Shown here piece by piece: positions 34,366 through 43,433 of a stretch of DNA of 64,000 bases. The position numbers were made by a program, and so were the translations under genes. Positions within the stretch are counted from its first letter, which is position 1. Each line of letters begins with the position of its first letter. Origin of the DNA: Mangrovibacterium lignilyticum (lineage in GTDB: Bacteria > Bacteroidota > Bacteroidia > Bacteroidales > Prolixibacteraceae); the NCBI RefSeq assembly GCF_010882175.1, contig NZ_WKLH01000002.1, positions 1,116,001-1,180,000 of the forward strand, read 5' to 3'. The notes beneath the pieces are model-generated. The model was given only the letters and a program-made list of their open reading frames with translations. It ran no database searches and was not told where the DNA came from.

Positions 34366-36353
34366 ATCGTCTCCCCATTAATAACCCAACTAATTCCTTC
34401 TGAAATATATTCCGGAACAACAAAGCGTTTTCGCAGGTGGTGTTGAGATTCCAGCAATACAGACAAGTGATGAGCCAGTTCTGATTTATCTTTATTTGAA
34501 TAAAGCTTTATGAGAACCTCTTGCGCTTGCTTTTCCAGACTTTCAGTTGACGGGAGCAGTACTATTCGTTGATGCATTTTTGAGTAAACTAATTTTATTA
34601 GCCTCAGGTTGAATCTATCTGCAATCATCAACTCGTACTCAAATGTAATCTCTGCTAGTTTCACTTTCAAATTTCCTCTCTCCAGCTCACGAATAATTGC
34701 AGCTCTAGGTGATTCTTTTTCCTTTAACGCTTCAAGAATGCTTGTAATTTCATCTATCGGGTATCCTACTAAATCAACATTGGCTAATTCCGTTTCTTGT
34801 ATTCGATTTAAAGAATCTACAATTTCTGCATTCTTCAGCCTTTCAAATACTATTTTCGCAGATGCTTCATCTATCTGTTCTGAAATAAAACTTCGAATCG
34901 AGACTTGACCTCTATCGTCATCAGTCAGGGCAGAGCATCGAGCTAACAATCTCTTAACAGGTTCATCAGAATTAAACAATTTAGCAAAATGATCAAATGC
35001 AACCCCTCCCAAGTTGACCAATTCAACACCATTTTTATCAAGATCTTCACCAATAATTTTCGATAGCACTGGCAACAATAATGCTTCGGAAATTCCTTCA
35101 ACTAAAACGACACCATTTGCAAAGAACAGTTGAGACTTTGTTACATCGAGAAATTTTGCCAAATACTTTTTGTTTTTTTCATCCAACTCTGAGAAATTAA
35201 CTGAAAAAGCATCAATCCTATTTGCTTGCCGTTGTAAGACAGTTATAAAGTTTAAATCTGACTTTGCGGTTATTGTTGGCGAATGTGAAGTAATAAATAT
35301 TTGAATTCCAGATTCATTTAAGGAACTTAGATACTGAAAAAAGGTATTTTGCTTTTGTGGATGTAAATGCGCCTCGGGTTCTTCAATAAGTAATGCTTCG
35401 AAATACTTGTCTTTCGCTTCACCCGATTCCACTTTTTTTATCAAATCACCAAGGACTGTACCTGCATAGATAAGGTTATTTTCTCCTAGTCCGTTTTGAC
35501 TAATCTTGAAATATTTTTGGCTGGTAGTTCCGCCTTGAGGATTATCAAAAACAGGCTTCCTCGCTTGAATACTATCAACAATACCTTCGTACGTGTATGG
35601 CAAAAAGCTAAACTCAACATTAGGTTCCTTCCCGTTAATAGCTGAGTGTGTGATGTGTTCCAGTACTTTATTATTACCGGTTTTTATCACATTGCTCCAT
35701 GAGTTTCCGTCAAATGCTCGCTGAATATCCTGTACTAAACGACTTCTGACTTCTTCTGACAGATCGATAGAATTATCTCCGTCCTTATAACTTTTCAAGT
35801 TTTTGTAAAGCTCGGCAATTTTATTTCCATAAGTGTGAGGCTTCAACTTTTCAACAGCATCTCTCAAAGCACTGAGGTACGTATGGTCTATTAATTGTAA
35901 AGCTTCTACCGGGACTGTTTGCCCTTCATTCTCTCCTCCCCAAACTGACCACCTTAATATTGACTTCTCATTCCTGAACTCCAAAAAGTATCTAAAATGT
36001 AGTTCGATAGTTTGGTAACCTGCATTTTGTTGATCTTGCCTAATGAAATCGTGAAATATAGCTCTTTCCTCTTCCGTCTCAATTTCAAATACCAAGTCGA
36101 ACTTTATTTCATTTGATTGGTTTCCGGGATCGTTGCAATCAATATAAAAATCCTCATCCTTTTTGATGTAGACTTCTCGTGTTTGACTACCGTAGCTTAA
36201 ACACAATCTTAAAGCATCAATTATTGCTGTCTTTCCGGTATTGTTTTCACCAATAATTATATTTACGCCTTTTTGAAACTTTAAGTGCAACTGATCGATC
36301 GACCTAAATTTTGAAATCGAGAATTCTTTAATAAACATGTTGTTGTTAGTCAA
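34362..36353 (-). CDS. gajA: Gabija nuclease GajA (OLD family ATPase-Toprim)
   Basis: 663 residues. The ABC-type ATPase part has Walker A GENNTGKT (35-42), a signature-like QNGLGENN (286-293) and Walker B LLIEEPEAHLHP (321-332), followed by FITSHSPT. The Toprim nuclease follows with VVLVEGISEALLLP (415-428, Glu) and ALTDDDRG (475-482, acidic cluster). This is the OLD-family layout of GajA, somewhat longer than the reference proteins at about 580. It lies upstream of gajB and in the same reading direction. GajA nicks invading DNA when NTP levels fall; that function is known of the family, not shown here. Confidence 0.87.
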   Translation of the reverse strand: MTNNNMFIKEFSISKFRSIDQLHLKFQKGVNIIIGENNTGKTAIIDALRLCLSYGSQTREVYIKKDEDFYIDCNDPGNQSNEIKFDLVFEIETEEERAIFHDFIRQDQQNAGYQTIELHFRYFLEFRNEKSILRWSVWGGENEGQTVPVEALQLIDHTYLSALRDAVEKLKPHTYGNKIAELYKNLKSYKDGDNSIDLSEEVRSRLVQDIQRAFDGNSWSNVIKTGNNKVLEHITHSAINGKEPNVEFSFLPYTYEGIVDSIQARKPVFDNPQGGTTSQKYFKISQNGLGENNLIYAGTVLGDLIKKVESGEAKDKYFEALLIEEPEAHLHPQKQNTFFQYLSSLNESGIQIFITSHSPTITAKSDLNFITVLQRQANRIDAFSVNFSELDEKNKKYLAKFLDVTKSQLFFANGVVLVEGISEALLLPVLSKIIGEDLDKNGVELVNLGGVAFDHFAKLFNSDEPVKRLLARCSALTDDDRGQVSIRSFISEQIDEASAKIVFERLKNAEIVDSLNRIQETELANVDLVGYPIDEITSILEALKEKESPRAAIIRELERGNLKVKLAEITFEYELMIADRFNLRLIKLVYSKMHQRIVLLPSTESLEKQAQEVLIKLYSNKDKSELAHHLSVLLESQHHLRKRFVVPEYISEGISWVINGETI

Positions 36354-36661
36354 TATTTAGCTAAATCAACAAGATACAAATGAACTTTAATTAAATCCAT
36401 CATAATTCCAATCAAGTTTTCAACACTTGCTAACTATTCAACAAAAGACAAAATGTAAATGACTCTTATTGAGTTCCCGCAACAGGGCAAAAAATAAGCA
36501 TATAAACAGGGGCAAAATTAGAAGGTATAGCTTTTCTTGATCAAGGCCACTATTTAAGTTGCAAATCTGTAAGGACGAAGAAATCGCCCCTTCACTTCAA
36601 GATTGTTGTTACCAACAATTTTTTCTTTCATATTTGGAGCCATGACGCTTCCAAATAGTCA
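36354..36661. promoter_or_regulatory. Spacer between relaxase and gajA: possible promoter and a hairpin
   Basis: On the minus strand TAATTTTG (36520-36513) fits the -7 consensus and could drive gajA with a long leader, though the -33 match (CTTG, 21 bp away) is weak. At 36602-36625 ATTGTTG-TTAC-CAACAAT is followed by T6 on the plus strand, a small intrinsic terminator with no obvious plus-strand gene in front. The rest shows nothing else. Confidence 0.4.
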
Positions 36662-37576
36662 TTAAAGCCACCTTCCTTTTCTATTTCGACCAATCCTTTT
36701 ACGTTTTCTTAAGTATCTCGTGGGATCTTTCTCTTCTTTCCGGTATTGATAGACTAATGCTTTCATCAGTTCTCTCTTGAAAGTCTCCGGAAAACGGATC
36801 TTCTGATTTACGCCAAACGTGACTTCCTGATTCAAATTCCTCTCAGCATAAAAATTCGGTCGCTGATCAAATTCAGAAAGTCGGATCGGATAGCGAACCG
36901 GATTACCCATACCATCGGTTACAAAAGCAGCATAACCTTTTCCGAACGGTCGGATCTCGATGTTAAACATTTTCAGGGCCTCGTCATACATCGCTTTCGA
37001 ACTGATAAAATCCATTTGGTTGAGCTGCCCAAACAAACTCTCCAGATTTTGCTTCAGATTCTTACTGGAACCGGAAAAGCGATAGTTCAACTTCTGTGGA
37101 TTTTCGTCTTTGGTAAGCCCATATTTCTGTTCCAGGGATTTGATAAAACGCTGCGTCTTTTCCCGCTCGTAGTTGTCTTTGATCTTCTTACCGGTCTCAC
37201 AATCGATACGGGTAGAAACGATATGAAAATGTATCCGGTCAATATCGGCATGTTTGTACACCAGGTAAGGCTGGTGCCCGTAGCCCAAGTGTTCCATCAG
37301 CTTGCCGATCTCATTTCTGATACCGGTATCCCCTAATTTCACCAAATCACTAACGGTTGGGTTCACCGAAATATGCAGCCCCGGCTTTTTCACCCGGGTG
37401 TTGCGCTCTTCAATCTCCTCAAAGATCCGGTACCTGTCATTTTTATCTGCCAGGAAAGGATTCATAACCGGCATATTCTGGCAATGGTAGAAACTCGCTT
37501 TCTGCCGTTCCACCTTTCGTTCATTGTAGAACAAAGCATTCTTGGTACTGCAGGCCTGATGGATTTTAATAATCAT
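36662..37576 (-). CDS. Relaxase (MobP/MobB type)
   Basis: 304 residues. The histidine triad of MOB relaxases is seen in KHADIDRIHFHIVSTRID (about 108-125: H109, H116, H118). A nucleophile tyrosine is expected near the N-terminus, where Y17 and Y30 are candidates. GHQPYLVYKHA precedes the triad. The C-terminus is basic (TRYLRKRKRIGRNRKGR), as for a DNA-bound protein. Known relatives nick oriT and lead the strand into the recipient. It lies 22 bp after mobC and is the last gene of the mobilisation block. The length is usual for short relaxases of Bacteroidota elements. Confidence 0.85.
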   Translation of the reverse strand: MIIKIHQACSTKNALFYNERKVERQKASFYHCQNMPVMNPFLADKNDRYRIFEEIEERNTRVKKPGLHISVNPTVSDLVKLGDTGIRNEIGKLMEHLGYGHQPYLVYKHADIDRIHFHIVSTRIDCETGKKIKDNYEREKTQRFIKSLEQKYGLTKDENPQKLNYRFSGSSKNLKQNLESLFGQLNQMDFISSKAMYDEALKMFNIEIRPFGKGYAAFVTDGMGNPVRYPIRLSEFDQRPNFYAERNLNQEVTFGVNQKIRFPETFKRELMKALVYQYRKEEKDPTRYLRKRKRIGRNRKGRWL

Positions 37577-37598
37577 GCTTGATCCCTTCTGCTAAGAT

Positions 37599-37967
37599 TT
37601 ATCGGAGGTGTTTTTGCAAAAGAATCAGACAGTCCCGCATCCTGTCAAAGGCCTGTTTCAGCAATTGCCGATCCTGATCACTCACCCGGTAACCGGAAAA
37701 CGAATTCATACGCTTGGAAAGCTGGTTCAGATTCACCCCGATCTTGTTGAGCTCATAGTCCAGACTTCTTAATTGATTCGTAGTCTCTGCATCCAGGGAA
37801 ATCTGTTTGCGATCCACTGACCTAAAGACCCGGCTGCGCAGAAAGTCACTCATGCAAGGATATTTCCCCCGTTTGGCCAACGCGCGTAAGCGAAGCTTCT
37901 CTTCCCGGGTTAACCGGACAAGCAGCATCTCACTACGGGCATCTTTATCATCTAATTTGGGTCGCAT
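37599..37967 (-). CDS. mobC: MobC-like relaxosome accessory protein
   Basis: 122 residues: a ribbon-helix-helix-like start (EMLLVRLTREEKLRLRALAK), CMSDFLRSRVF, and a helical second half with ELNKIGVNLNQLSKRMN, the pattern of MobC/MobA accessory proteins that help the relaxase open oriT. It is upstream of the relaxase gene with 22 bp between and immediately follows the candidate oriT at 37999-38104. Confidence 0.8.
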   Translation of the reverse strand: MRPKLDDKDARSEMLLVRLTREEKLRLRALAKRGKYPCMSDFLRSRVFRSVDRKQISLDAETTNQLRSLDYELNKIGVNLNQLSKRMNSFSGYRVSDQDRQLLKQAFDRMRDCLILLQKHLR

Positions 37968-37998
37968 AAGTAACTTTACTGGTGGCTAACGGGCTATT

Positions 37999-38104
37999 GA
38001 AAGAGGGGAATCAGCAGGCTTTTCGGGGATTGGGCGCTGGCCCCGCAGGGCAAGGTGAAAAGGTTTTTGTATATACAAAAACACATCTTGCATTCCCCTC
38101 TTTC
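37999..38104. other. Candidate origin of transfer (oriT)
   Basis: A perfect 13-bp inverted repeat (GAAAGAGGGGAAT at 37999-38011, ATTCCCCTCTTTC at 38092-38104) encloses a 20-bp perfect palindrome (38063-38082, GTTTTTGTAT and its complement) and a GC-rich stretch GGGCGCTGGCCCC. It lies directly upstream of mobC and the relaxase and downstream of the coupling-protein gene set, the usual place of oriT. Inferred from position and symmetry; the nick site cannot be named. Confidence 0.5.
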
Positions 38105-38160
38105 TATAAAGATTTCTCCTCTGAATTTCTTCTTCGTTTCATCTCCAAACGGCTCAAAAG

Positions 38161-38191
38161 AAAGGGAAACCTGATTTCAGAATTTCCCTTT
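38161..38191 (-). terminator. Hairpin ending the tra operon
   Basis: AAAGGGAAA (38161-38169) pairs with TTTCCCTTT (38183-38191), with a T-rich run on the minus strand. It follows the stop of the DUF3945 gene by 26 bp and separates the tra operon from oriT and the mob genes. Confidence 0.6.
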
Positions 38192-38216
38192 CGGATGGAA
38201 ACGAGACTTAACTATA

Positions 38217-38894
38217 CTAACTCACTTTTTGTTTGGCTCCTTTACTTTTGTCAGCCTTTTGTTCCTGGCTTTGCTCCTGCTTCTCGCTTCTAAAATCTTT
38301 AAAGCTGATGTTGCGGCCGGCGGCATCTACCTGGAGTGTGGCAGAGAACTTCTTGTCATTCTTGCCGGTCATACCGTCCACAGTCACTTTTTGGCCGGCT
38401 GCCAGCTTGTCTTTCTGTTCGGCAGTTAGGGTTACTCCTTTGATCTTATCCGGAATCTGAATATACCGGGCGCGTAGCGGAATCATTTCATTGGTCTTGG
38501 GATCAATGCTCAGGTAATAATTATCCTTCTTCCCGTCCCTACCGGTCAATTCGACTGTTTTACTCAGGTTCTTGTCATTCAGCAACGCACCTTTTTCTTC
38601 TTTGGTAAACTTATGTCCCAGGTATTCATCCGGCACATTAAGGCGTTGAATCGGGTGTAGCCGAATGTCTACTGAGCCGTCCTCCTTACTTTGCAGACGG
38701 ACTTTAGCCGGGATCTTGTAGTCCTGATCTCCGACTTTGGCGTTAACCGTGTAGAGCTTGTCCGAACGGTAGCCATTCAGAAAATCGGTCATTTCCCGTT
38801 TTTCCATTTTCTCTATCAGCCCGCGGCTGATTCCTACTTTTTCCAATTTGTCGAAAGGAATCTGGTCCATCGACATGCGTGTGTTTTGTTCCAT
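38217..38894 (-). CDS. DUF4099/DUF3945-type protein of conjugative elements
   Basis: 225 residues. It contains IPFDKLEKVGISRGLIEKM at the N-terminus (DUF4099-like) and the repeated module HKFTKEEKGALLNDKNLSKT, then the repeat KGVTLTAEQKDKLAAGQKV, each followed by a short beta unit (DUF3945). The C-terminal tail is basic and repeats K, Q, S. Such proteins are widespread on Bacteroidota conjugative elements, function unknown, often next to topoisomerase or relaxase genes. It is the last gene of the tra operon. Confidence 0.75.
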   Translation of the reverse strand: MEQNTRMSMDQIPFDKLEKVGISRGLIEKMEKREMTDFLNGYRSDKLYTVNAKVGDQDYKIPAKVRLQSKEDGSVDIRLHPIQRLNVPDEYLGHKFTKEEKGALLNDKNLSKTVELTGRDGKKDNYYLSIDPKTNEMIPLRARYIQIPDKIKGVTLTAEQKDKLAAGQKVTVDGMTGKNDKKFSATLQVDAAGRNISFKDFRSEKQEQSQEQKADKSKGAKQKVS

Positions 38895-38915
38895 GATCTT
38901 TTGATTTTAGGATTA

Positions 38916-39431
38916 TTAATCAACTTCGTACACATGCTTTAGCCGGCGGTTTCGCTCGACAAAAGCCCGAAGTATCGTGTATGTTTCTTCCGGCTTCCGG
39001 ATGGCCTGCATCCAAAATTCCGGTGTAGTTTTATCTGAGGTGTATAGGATCAGGTCTCCCCGACCAAACAAGCGGTATAGAAATGGGCGATTAATCTCAA
39101 AGTCCTTCACACGATACAGCTCGATGTATTCGTGTTTCCGGTTGAAGATCCCGGAGTGGTATTCCAGCTCCTCAGGGGTAATCTCATAGCGCATGCAGCT
39201 GGTCTTTACGATCCGGCAGGCCAAACGGATCAACACTATGACGGTCAGATAGACTGGTAGTCTTTTCAGATGAACGGCAAGATTTTCCGGGATGGGCACT
39301 TCCTCCAGAAAACGAGGGATTACTGTTCTCAACAAGAAAAAGACAGCAACCATCACCAAGGTCAACAGGGTGTATTTCAGATTGACCAGTTGTGAAGGGC
39401 GGCAAGTGATATAGCTTGTATTTTCGTTCAT
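38916..39431 (-). CDS. Membrane protein with bacterial PH domain (DUF304-like)
   Basis: 171 residues with two hydrophobic segments (LKYTLLTLVMVAVFFLL near 18-34 and LKRLPVYLTVIVLIRLACRI near 55-75) followed by a bPH domain: MRYEITPEELEYHSGIFNR, EYIELYRVKDFEINRPFLYR, GRGDLILYTSD. This pattern matches the PH-domain membrane proteins found in conjugative elements. It sits between the coupling protein and the DUF3945 gene and may help anchor part of the transfer machinery; that is inference. Confidence 0.75.
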   Translation of the reverse strand: MNENTSYITCRPSQLVNLKYTLLTLVMVAVFFLLRTVIPRFLEEVPIPENLAVHLKRLPVYLTVIVLIRLACRIVKTSCMRYEITPEELEYHSGIFNRKHEYIELYRVKDFEINRPFLYRLFGRGDLILYTSDKTTPEFWMQAIRKPEETYTILRAFVERNRRLKHVYEVD

Positions 39432-39448
39432 GGTTTGTTCGTTATTAA

Positions 39449-41395
39449 CTATTGGGGTTGTTCTTTCTCTTCCGGCTCCTGTGTTTGAATGATAATGGAG
39501 CGGATATCATTGCGGATGCGAGTCAGGTTGCGTTCCAATACCTCTTTGATATTATCAAAGCTGTAGAAGTCCGGAATGGGCTGGTAGCGGCTTTCCTCAC
39601 GCTCCAAAGCGGCAACATCGACCTTGATCAGGCCATTGAAGTTCTTTTGGCTAACGGCCTCTCCAAAGTTGTCAGCCACCTGCCCCACCATATAGCCTTG
39701 CGGTAAGGTGGCAATCTTCCCTTCCGGTACCAGGTAGTCCAGCTGGGTCGAGAAAGTGGAGGATTGGGTGTTCCGATTGATATTCACGGACTGACGTTCC
39801 TGCAGGATCTTACCCATTCGGTTTTGAATAAAGCGGGCGGTCTCACCGGCTGCCTGACCACAAAAGATATTGCCAATATTGCTGGTGATCGCATTGGCCT
39901 GTTCTTTCCCGTAGTCGCGGATCAGCTGGTCGATTGTTTGTACGCCCAGCAGCGTTGAAATCCGGTTACTCCGTGCTGTGGCAATCAGCGTATCCAGTCC
40001 CCGAAAGTAGATCGTTGGCAGCTCGTCAAAGATCAGGGATGTAGGCCGCTGGTGTTTCTTGTTAATGACCTTCAGCATTCGGGTGATATATAGTGAAAGA
40101 ACAGCACCGTACATTTCCACGCGAAGTGGGTTATTGGCAAGGCAAATCACTTTGGGATGTTCCGGATTATTGATATCCAGGGAAAAGTCATCACCGGAAC
40201 AGATCCAGTACACCTGCGGGCTGATGATCTTGGAGATGGCAATCTTCAGGCTTCCCAGCTGCCCTTCCAGCTGCTCACTGGCACCGCGCTTATGCGCATT
40301 GATAAAAGGATTGATAATACCGGCTACATCCTTTTCCTGTTCCAGCACAGCAAACAGGTCGTCATAGTCCAGCTGCAGCAGCTCAATAGCATGAGGCAGC
40401 GTACAGAATTCCCCGTCGCGGTACTTTTTCAAAAACCAGATAACGGCAGCAAAAAAGGAAACGGCACTTTCGGAGAAGAACTCCCCCTGCTTGCGAATCC
40501 ATTCCCGGTTCAGGTTATAGAGCACAGTTCGGGAAGACTCAAAGGCATCCACGGGACTTTCCATTGATTCCGGAGCCAGGGGATTACACCGAAAGGATTT
40601 CCGGATATCTTCAAAGTTGATCACATAAAATCGGACCGATTCCGGCAAGTCTCCCTGTTTTCGAGCTCTTAAAAAATGATTGTAGGTAACCAGCGACAGG
40701 TCAGGAAACTTAAAATCGTAGACACACATCGAAAAGCCTTTGGCCAGGTGTTGACGGATAAAAGGGAGGACCACCGAGAATGATTTCCCGGAACCGGGTG
40801 TACCGATAACCATCGTTGCCCGAAACGGGTTAACAATGTTGATCCTCCCATCCTTTTCCCTCCCTTTGTATTTGTAGCTTGTTTCCAAATTCACCGAGTA
40901 TTCATTTTCCCGCACCAATTCTTCCTGGGGAAAGCTTTCATTTTCGATGTTAAAACGGTCTTTCATCAGGTTCACATTAATCAGCTTGGAGATGTTGTCA
41001 AAGCCGATATTCAGCAGAACAAAGCCGAAAAAACTAAGCACCACGTAAGCCGAAGTGTAGCGATTAAACAGCAGCAGGCTTCCCCAGTAGAGGATCAGGC
41101 CGGCCAGCACCTGACGAACAATCACGGCCACAGCCAGTTCCCGGTCTTTATGGGCGCGGGTACCCATACAGGTAATGGCCAGAAACACCAGGCAGACAAT
41201 TTTCGACTGATAGCGATCCGAAAGGAATTCCATACGCTGCAGCTTTTCCACGAGTGGTCCAAACTCCAGAATTACCAGCCCCTGCCGGGTGAAGTAGCCG
41301 ACACTACCCACATAAAGTGAAAGGATCAGCAGCAGATAGCAGAAGAAGCGAAACCCTTCGTGCAGTTTAACCAGTTCGTGCGGCTCGTGATTCAT
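39449..41395 (-). CDS. Type IV coupling protein (VirD4/TraG-like)
   Basis: 648 residues. N-terminal TM helices (about 17-35, 65-80, 90-130), then the ATPase with Walker A VIGTPGSGKSFSVV (196-210), Walker B-like LIFDELPTIYF, and the typical IATARSNRISTLLGVQTIDQ and GNIFCGQAAGETARF. It brings relaxosome and type IV channel together. The gene lies after TraN and before the PH-domain gene, a usual site for mobilisation coupling proteins in Bacteroidota elements. Confidence 0.88.
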   Translation of the reverse strand: MNHEPHELVKLHEGFRFFCYLLLILSLYVGSVGYFTRQGLVILEFGPLVEKLQRMEFLSDRYQSKIVCLVFLAITCMGTRAHKDRELAVAVIVRQVLAGLILYWGSLLLFNRYTSAYVVLSFFGFVLLNIGFDNISKLINVNLMKDRFNIENESFPQEELVRENEYSVNLETSYKYKGREKDGRINIVNPFRATMVIGTPGSGKSFSVVLPFIRQHLAKGFSMCVYDFKFPDLSLVTYNHFLRARKQGDLPESVRFYVINFEDIRKSFRCNPLAPESMESPVDAFESSRTVLYNLNREWIRKQGEFFSESAVSFFAAVIWFLKKYRDGEFCTLPHAIELLQLDYDDLFAVLEQEKDVAGIINPFINAHKRGASEQLEGQLGSLKIAISKIISPQVYWICSGDDFSLDINNPEHPKVICLANNPLRVEMYGAVLSLYITRMLKVINKKHQRPTSLIFDELPTIYFRGLDTLIATARSNRISTLLGVQTIDQLIRDYGKEQANAITSNIGNIFCGQAAGETARFIQNRMGKILQERQSVNINRNTQSSTFSTQLDYLVPEGKIATLPQGYMVGQVADNFGEAVSQKNFNGLIKVDVAALEREESRYQPIPDFYSFDNIKEVLERNLTRIRNDIRSIIIQTQEPEEKEQPQ

Positions 41396-41445
41396 CGTTG
41401 GAAGATTGGAATGTTAGAAGATTCGATAATTAGATTGATAAGAGA

Positions 41446-42255
41446 TCAGAGTTTCCTTGCTTTGAGGATGTCCTTGTTTTTCAGCTCCAGGCTCAGTTTG
41501 CGTCCGGTATTGCCCAATGCTTTTTCATTAAGCTGAATGGTTAGTACCCGCTGATCGGGGATGGTCATTTTCGGGAATACAAACAGCTCCCGAACGCATG
41601 TTTCCCCGGGGATACTGGTCACGTTGTTACGCTGGTAATCCGGCAGAACCTGGTATTCCTGAACGTTGGTAGCTTTGGTCTGCCGCTTATCGGTAATCCA
41701 CCAGTAGCAGCTTTCCACGTCAAAGGACAGTTGTGTTGTATTCCAGATTTCAAGCTCGAAGAACAGGGCATCCTCATGCAGGTGGATCGAGTTTAAATGG
41801 ATTTGGATACCGTCCTTTTTTGCTTTTCGTTTCCGGTAGTTATGCCAATGCTCATCCAGGATTTCATCGGACAGTTCCCGAAGGACATAGTCCGGCATCA
41901 GCTTGCCACTGAAGGTGTGGGCCTCCTGTGAGTCGAAGTCTTCTACCGGATAGGTGATTGGTGCATCATTCCCATAGCTGAGTTCTAAGGAATAGATCCG
42001 GTCATCGCAGACCACCGTCAGTGAAGCTGTATCGTCAAACGGATGGGTGGCTTTGATGCGCACCAGGTTGGAAAGTTCAGGAACCACTTCTGCCTGTACC
42101 AGTGAATAATCCCCAGCCTGGACATAATCCACCTTATCCGGACAAACCAGATGGGTGGTTTTAGTATCCGAAACCTTGAGGATATTGCTTGTGTTTTGTG
42201 CGCTCACAGCCAGTTGCAGCTGTGCGCAAAAGATGATAATAATTGTTGCTTTCAT
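41446..42255 (-). CDS. traN: TraN-like conjugative transfer protein (DUF4138)
   Basis: 269 residues with a signal peptide (MKATIIIIFCAQLQLAVSA) and DUF4138-like features: HLVCPDKVDYVQAGDYSLVQ, FDDTASLTVVCDDRIYSLEL, then LDVES-like strand LSFDVESCYWWITDKRQTKA, and YQVLPDYQRNNVTSIPGETC. TraN is a periplasmic part of the type IV secretion channel of CTn-type elements, resembling VirB9. It follows TraM directly, in family order. Confidence 0.85.
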   Translation of the reverse strand: MKATIIIIFCAQLQLAVSAQNTSNILKVSDTKTTHLVCPDKVDYVQAGDYSLVQAEVVPELSNLVRIKATHPFDDTASLTVVCDDRIYSLELSYGNDAPITYPVEDFDSQEAHTFSGKLMPDYVLRELSDEILDEHWHNYRKRKAKKDGIQIHLNSIHLHEDALFFELEIWNTTQLSFDVESCYWWITDKRQTKATNVQEYQVLPDYQRNNVTSIPGETCVRELFVFPKMTIPDQRVLTIQLNEKALGNTGRKLSLELKNKDILKARKL

Positions 42256-42263
42256 GTTTTCTG

Positions 42264-43433
42264 TTATTTGGATTGATTGATTAACCAGACTTGGGTATTT
42301 TTCTTGATGGTGACCCGTTTAATCCGGACCATTCTAAGCAGAGATTGAGCGGTACGGTCTGCGGCCTGCACACCGGCATAGGTCAGCGGGTTTCCGGTGA
42401 CTCCGAACATTGATGAGGTATTGGTAGAGCTGCCAACTTCTTTCATCACTTTCCGGGAAGCATTATCGGGAACATAAAGGCCTTCCATCCCATCCAGATC
42501 ATAGACGCTGATATCGACAGGAATAAAGGAATCCCCGACCGGTAGTTGACGAATGGCGATTCGCAGCCGTTCATTAGCCACCTCACAGGTTCCATACAGA
42601 AAACTTCCTGCCGGTAGTCGGATACCCGTAATTGTGGCGTCATCCAGTAAGCGTAGTTTCAAGCGGTTCCCGGTCAGTACGGTGGTGGTTTCATACACCT
42701 CGGCCTTCAGTTGTGAGCTCCCAACAGTTGATGGTTTGAAAACCGAGGTACCTCCTTTTTGAAGTCTGAAGGACTGCTGGCGTTCTGCTTCCACTTGCTT
42801 TTGAAAAGCCTCCGCTTTTTGCAGGTTTAACCGCAGCGAATCATTTTGACGCGAAAGCTGCTTGTTTTGACGAAAGACCCGGTCCAGCTCTTCAATACCG
42901 GTTACAGGTAACGTGGTACCGGATTCTTTTTCGGAAGCTTTTGTTGCTTCCCCCACTTGGGAGGGCTTCCTCGAAACTGCTTTACGAAAGGAAGGTTCTG
43001 GTTTAGCTGGTGTGTCCTCTCCATCATCCAACTCTGTCCGAATTTGCTTTTCCCGTCGCTGAATATGTTTGAGTAATTCATCGGGATCATTGTTGTTGAC
43101 TGAAAGTTCTGCTTCAGGAACTTCTTCCGGATCATCATGACCAGTTGAATCAACTTTGCTTCCCCCATCCTCTCCCAGAATATTGTAATCATGCGTTAGC
43201 GTAATATCCCCGGAAGACTGATCCAGCTCTGTTTTATCGCGGATCTCAAGCTTATGATCGGCATCCGGAAGTTCATAATTGGCTCCCTGTGGGACTTCTG
43301 CTGATTGTTCCGCTGTTTGCTCCGAGGCCGGATTTTCGCCTCCTCCTAGGATATAAAAAATCAGCACAACAAAGGGGATCAGTACCAATGGGAGAAACAA
43401 TAGGGGCTTATTTCGTTTTAGGTATGTTTGCAT
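42264..43433 (-). CDS. traM: TraM-like conjugative transfer protein
   Basis: 389 residues: a TM helix (LLFLPLVLIPFVVLIFYILG, 11-30), a long acidic, low-complexity linker, a coiled coil around residues 185-225 (NKQLSRQNDSLRLNLQKAEA), and the conserved C-terminal VirB10-like domain TVLTGNRLKLRLLDDATITG and SFLYGTCEVANERLRI. This is the CTnDOT TraM layout, where the protein spans inner to outer membrane. It overlaps TraL by 26 bp and is followed by traN. Confidence 0.87.
   Translation of the reverse strand: MQTYLKRNKPLLFLPLVLIPFVVLIFYILGGGENPASEQTAEQSAEVPQGANYELPDADHKLEIRDKTELDQSSGDITLTHDYNILGEDGGSKVDSTGHDDPEEVPEAELSVNNNDPDELLKHIQRREKQIRTELDDGEDTPAKPEPSFRKAVSRKPSQVGEATKASEKESGTTLPVTGIEELDRVFRQNKQLSRQNDSLRLNLQKAEAFQKQVEAERQQSFRLQKGGTSVFKPSTVGSSQLKAEVYETTTVLTGNRLKLRLLDDATITGIRLPAGSFLYGTCEVANERLRIAIRQLPVGDSFIPVDISVYDLDGMEGLYVPDNASRKVMKEVGSSTNTSSMFGVTGNPLTYAGVQAADRTAQSLLRMVRIKRVTIKKNTQVWLINQSK

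Noticed and set aside
34362-36353. AriA of a PARIS system
   Set aside because: The ATPase has a C-terminal Toprim nuclease and is followed by a UvrD-like helicase, not by an AriB-type gene, which favours Gabija.
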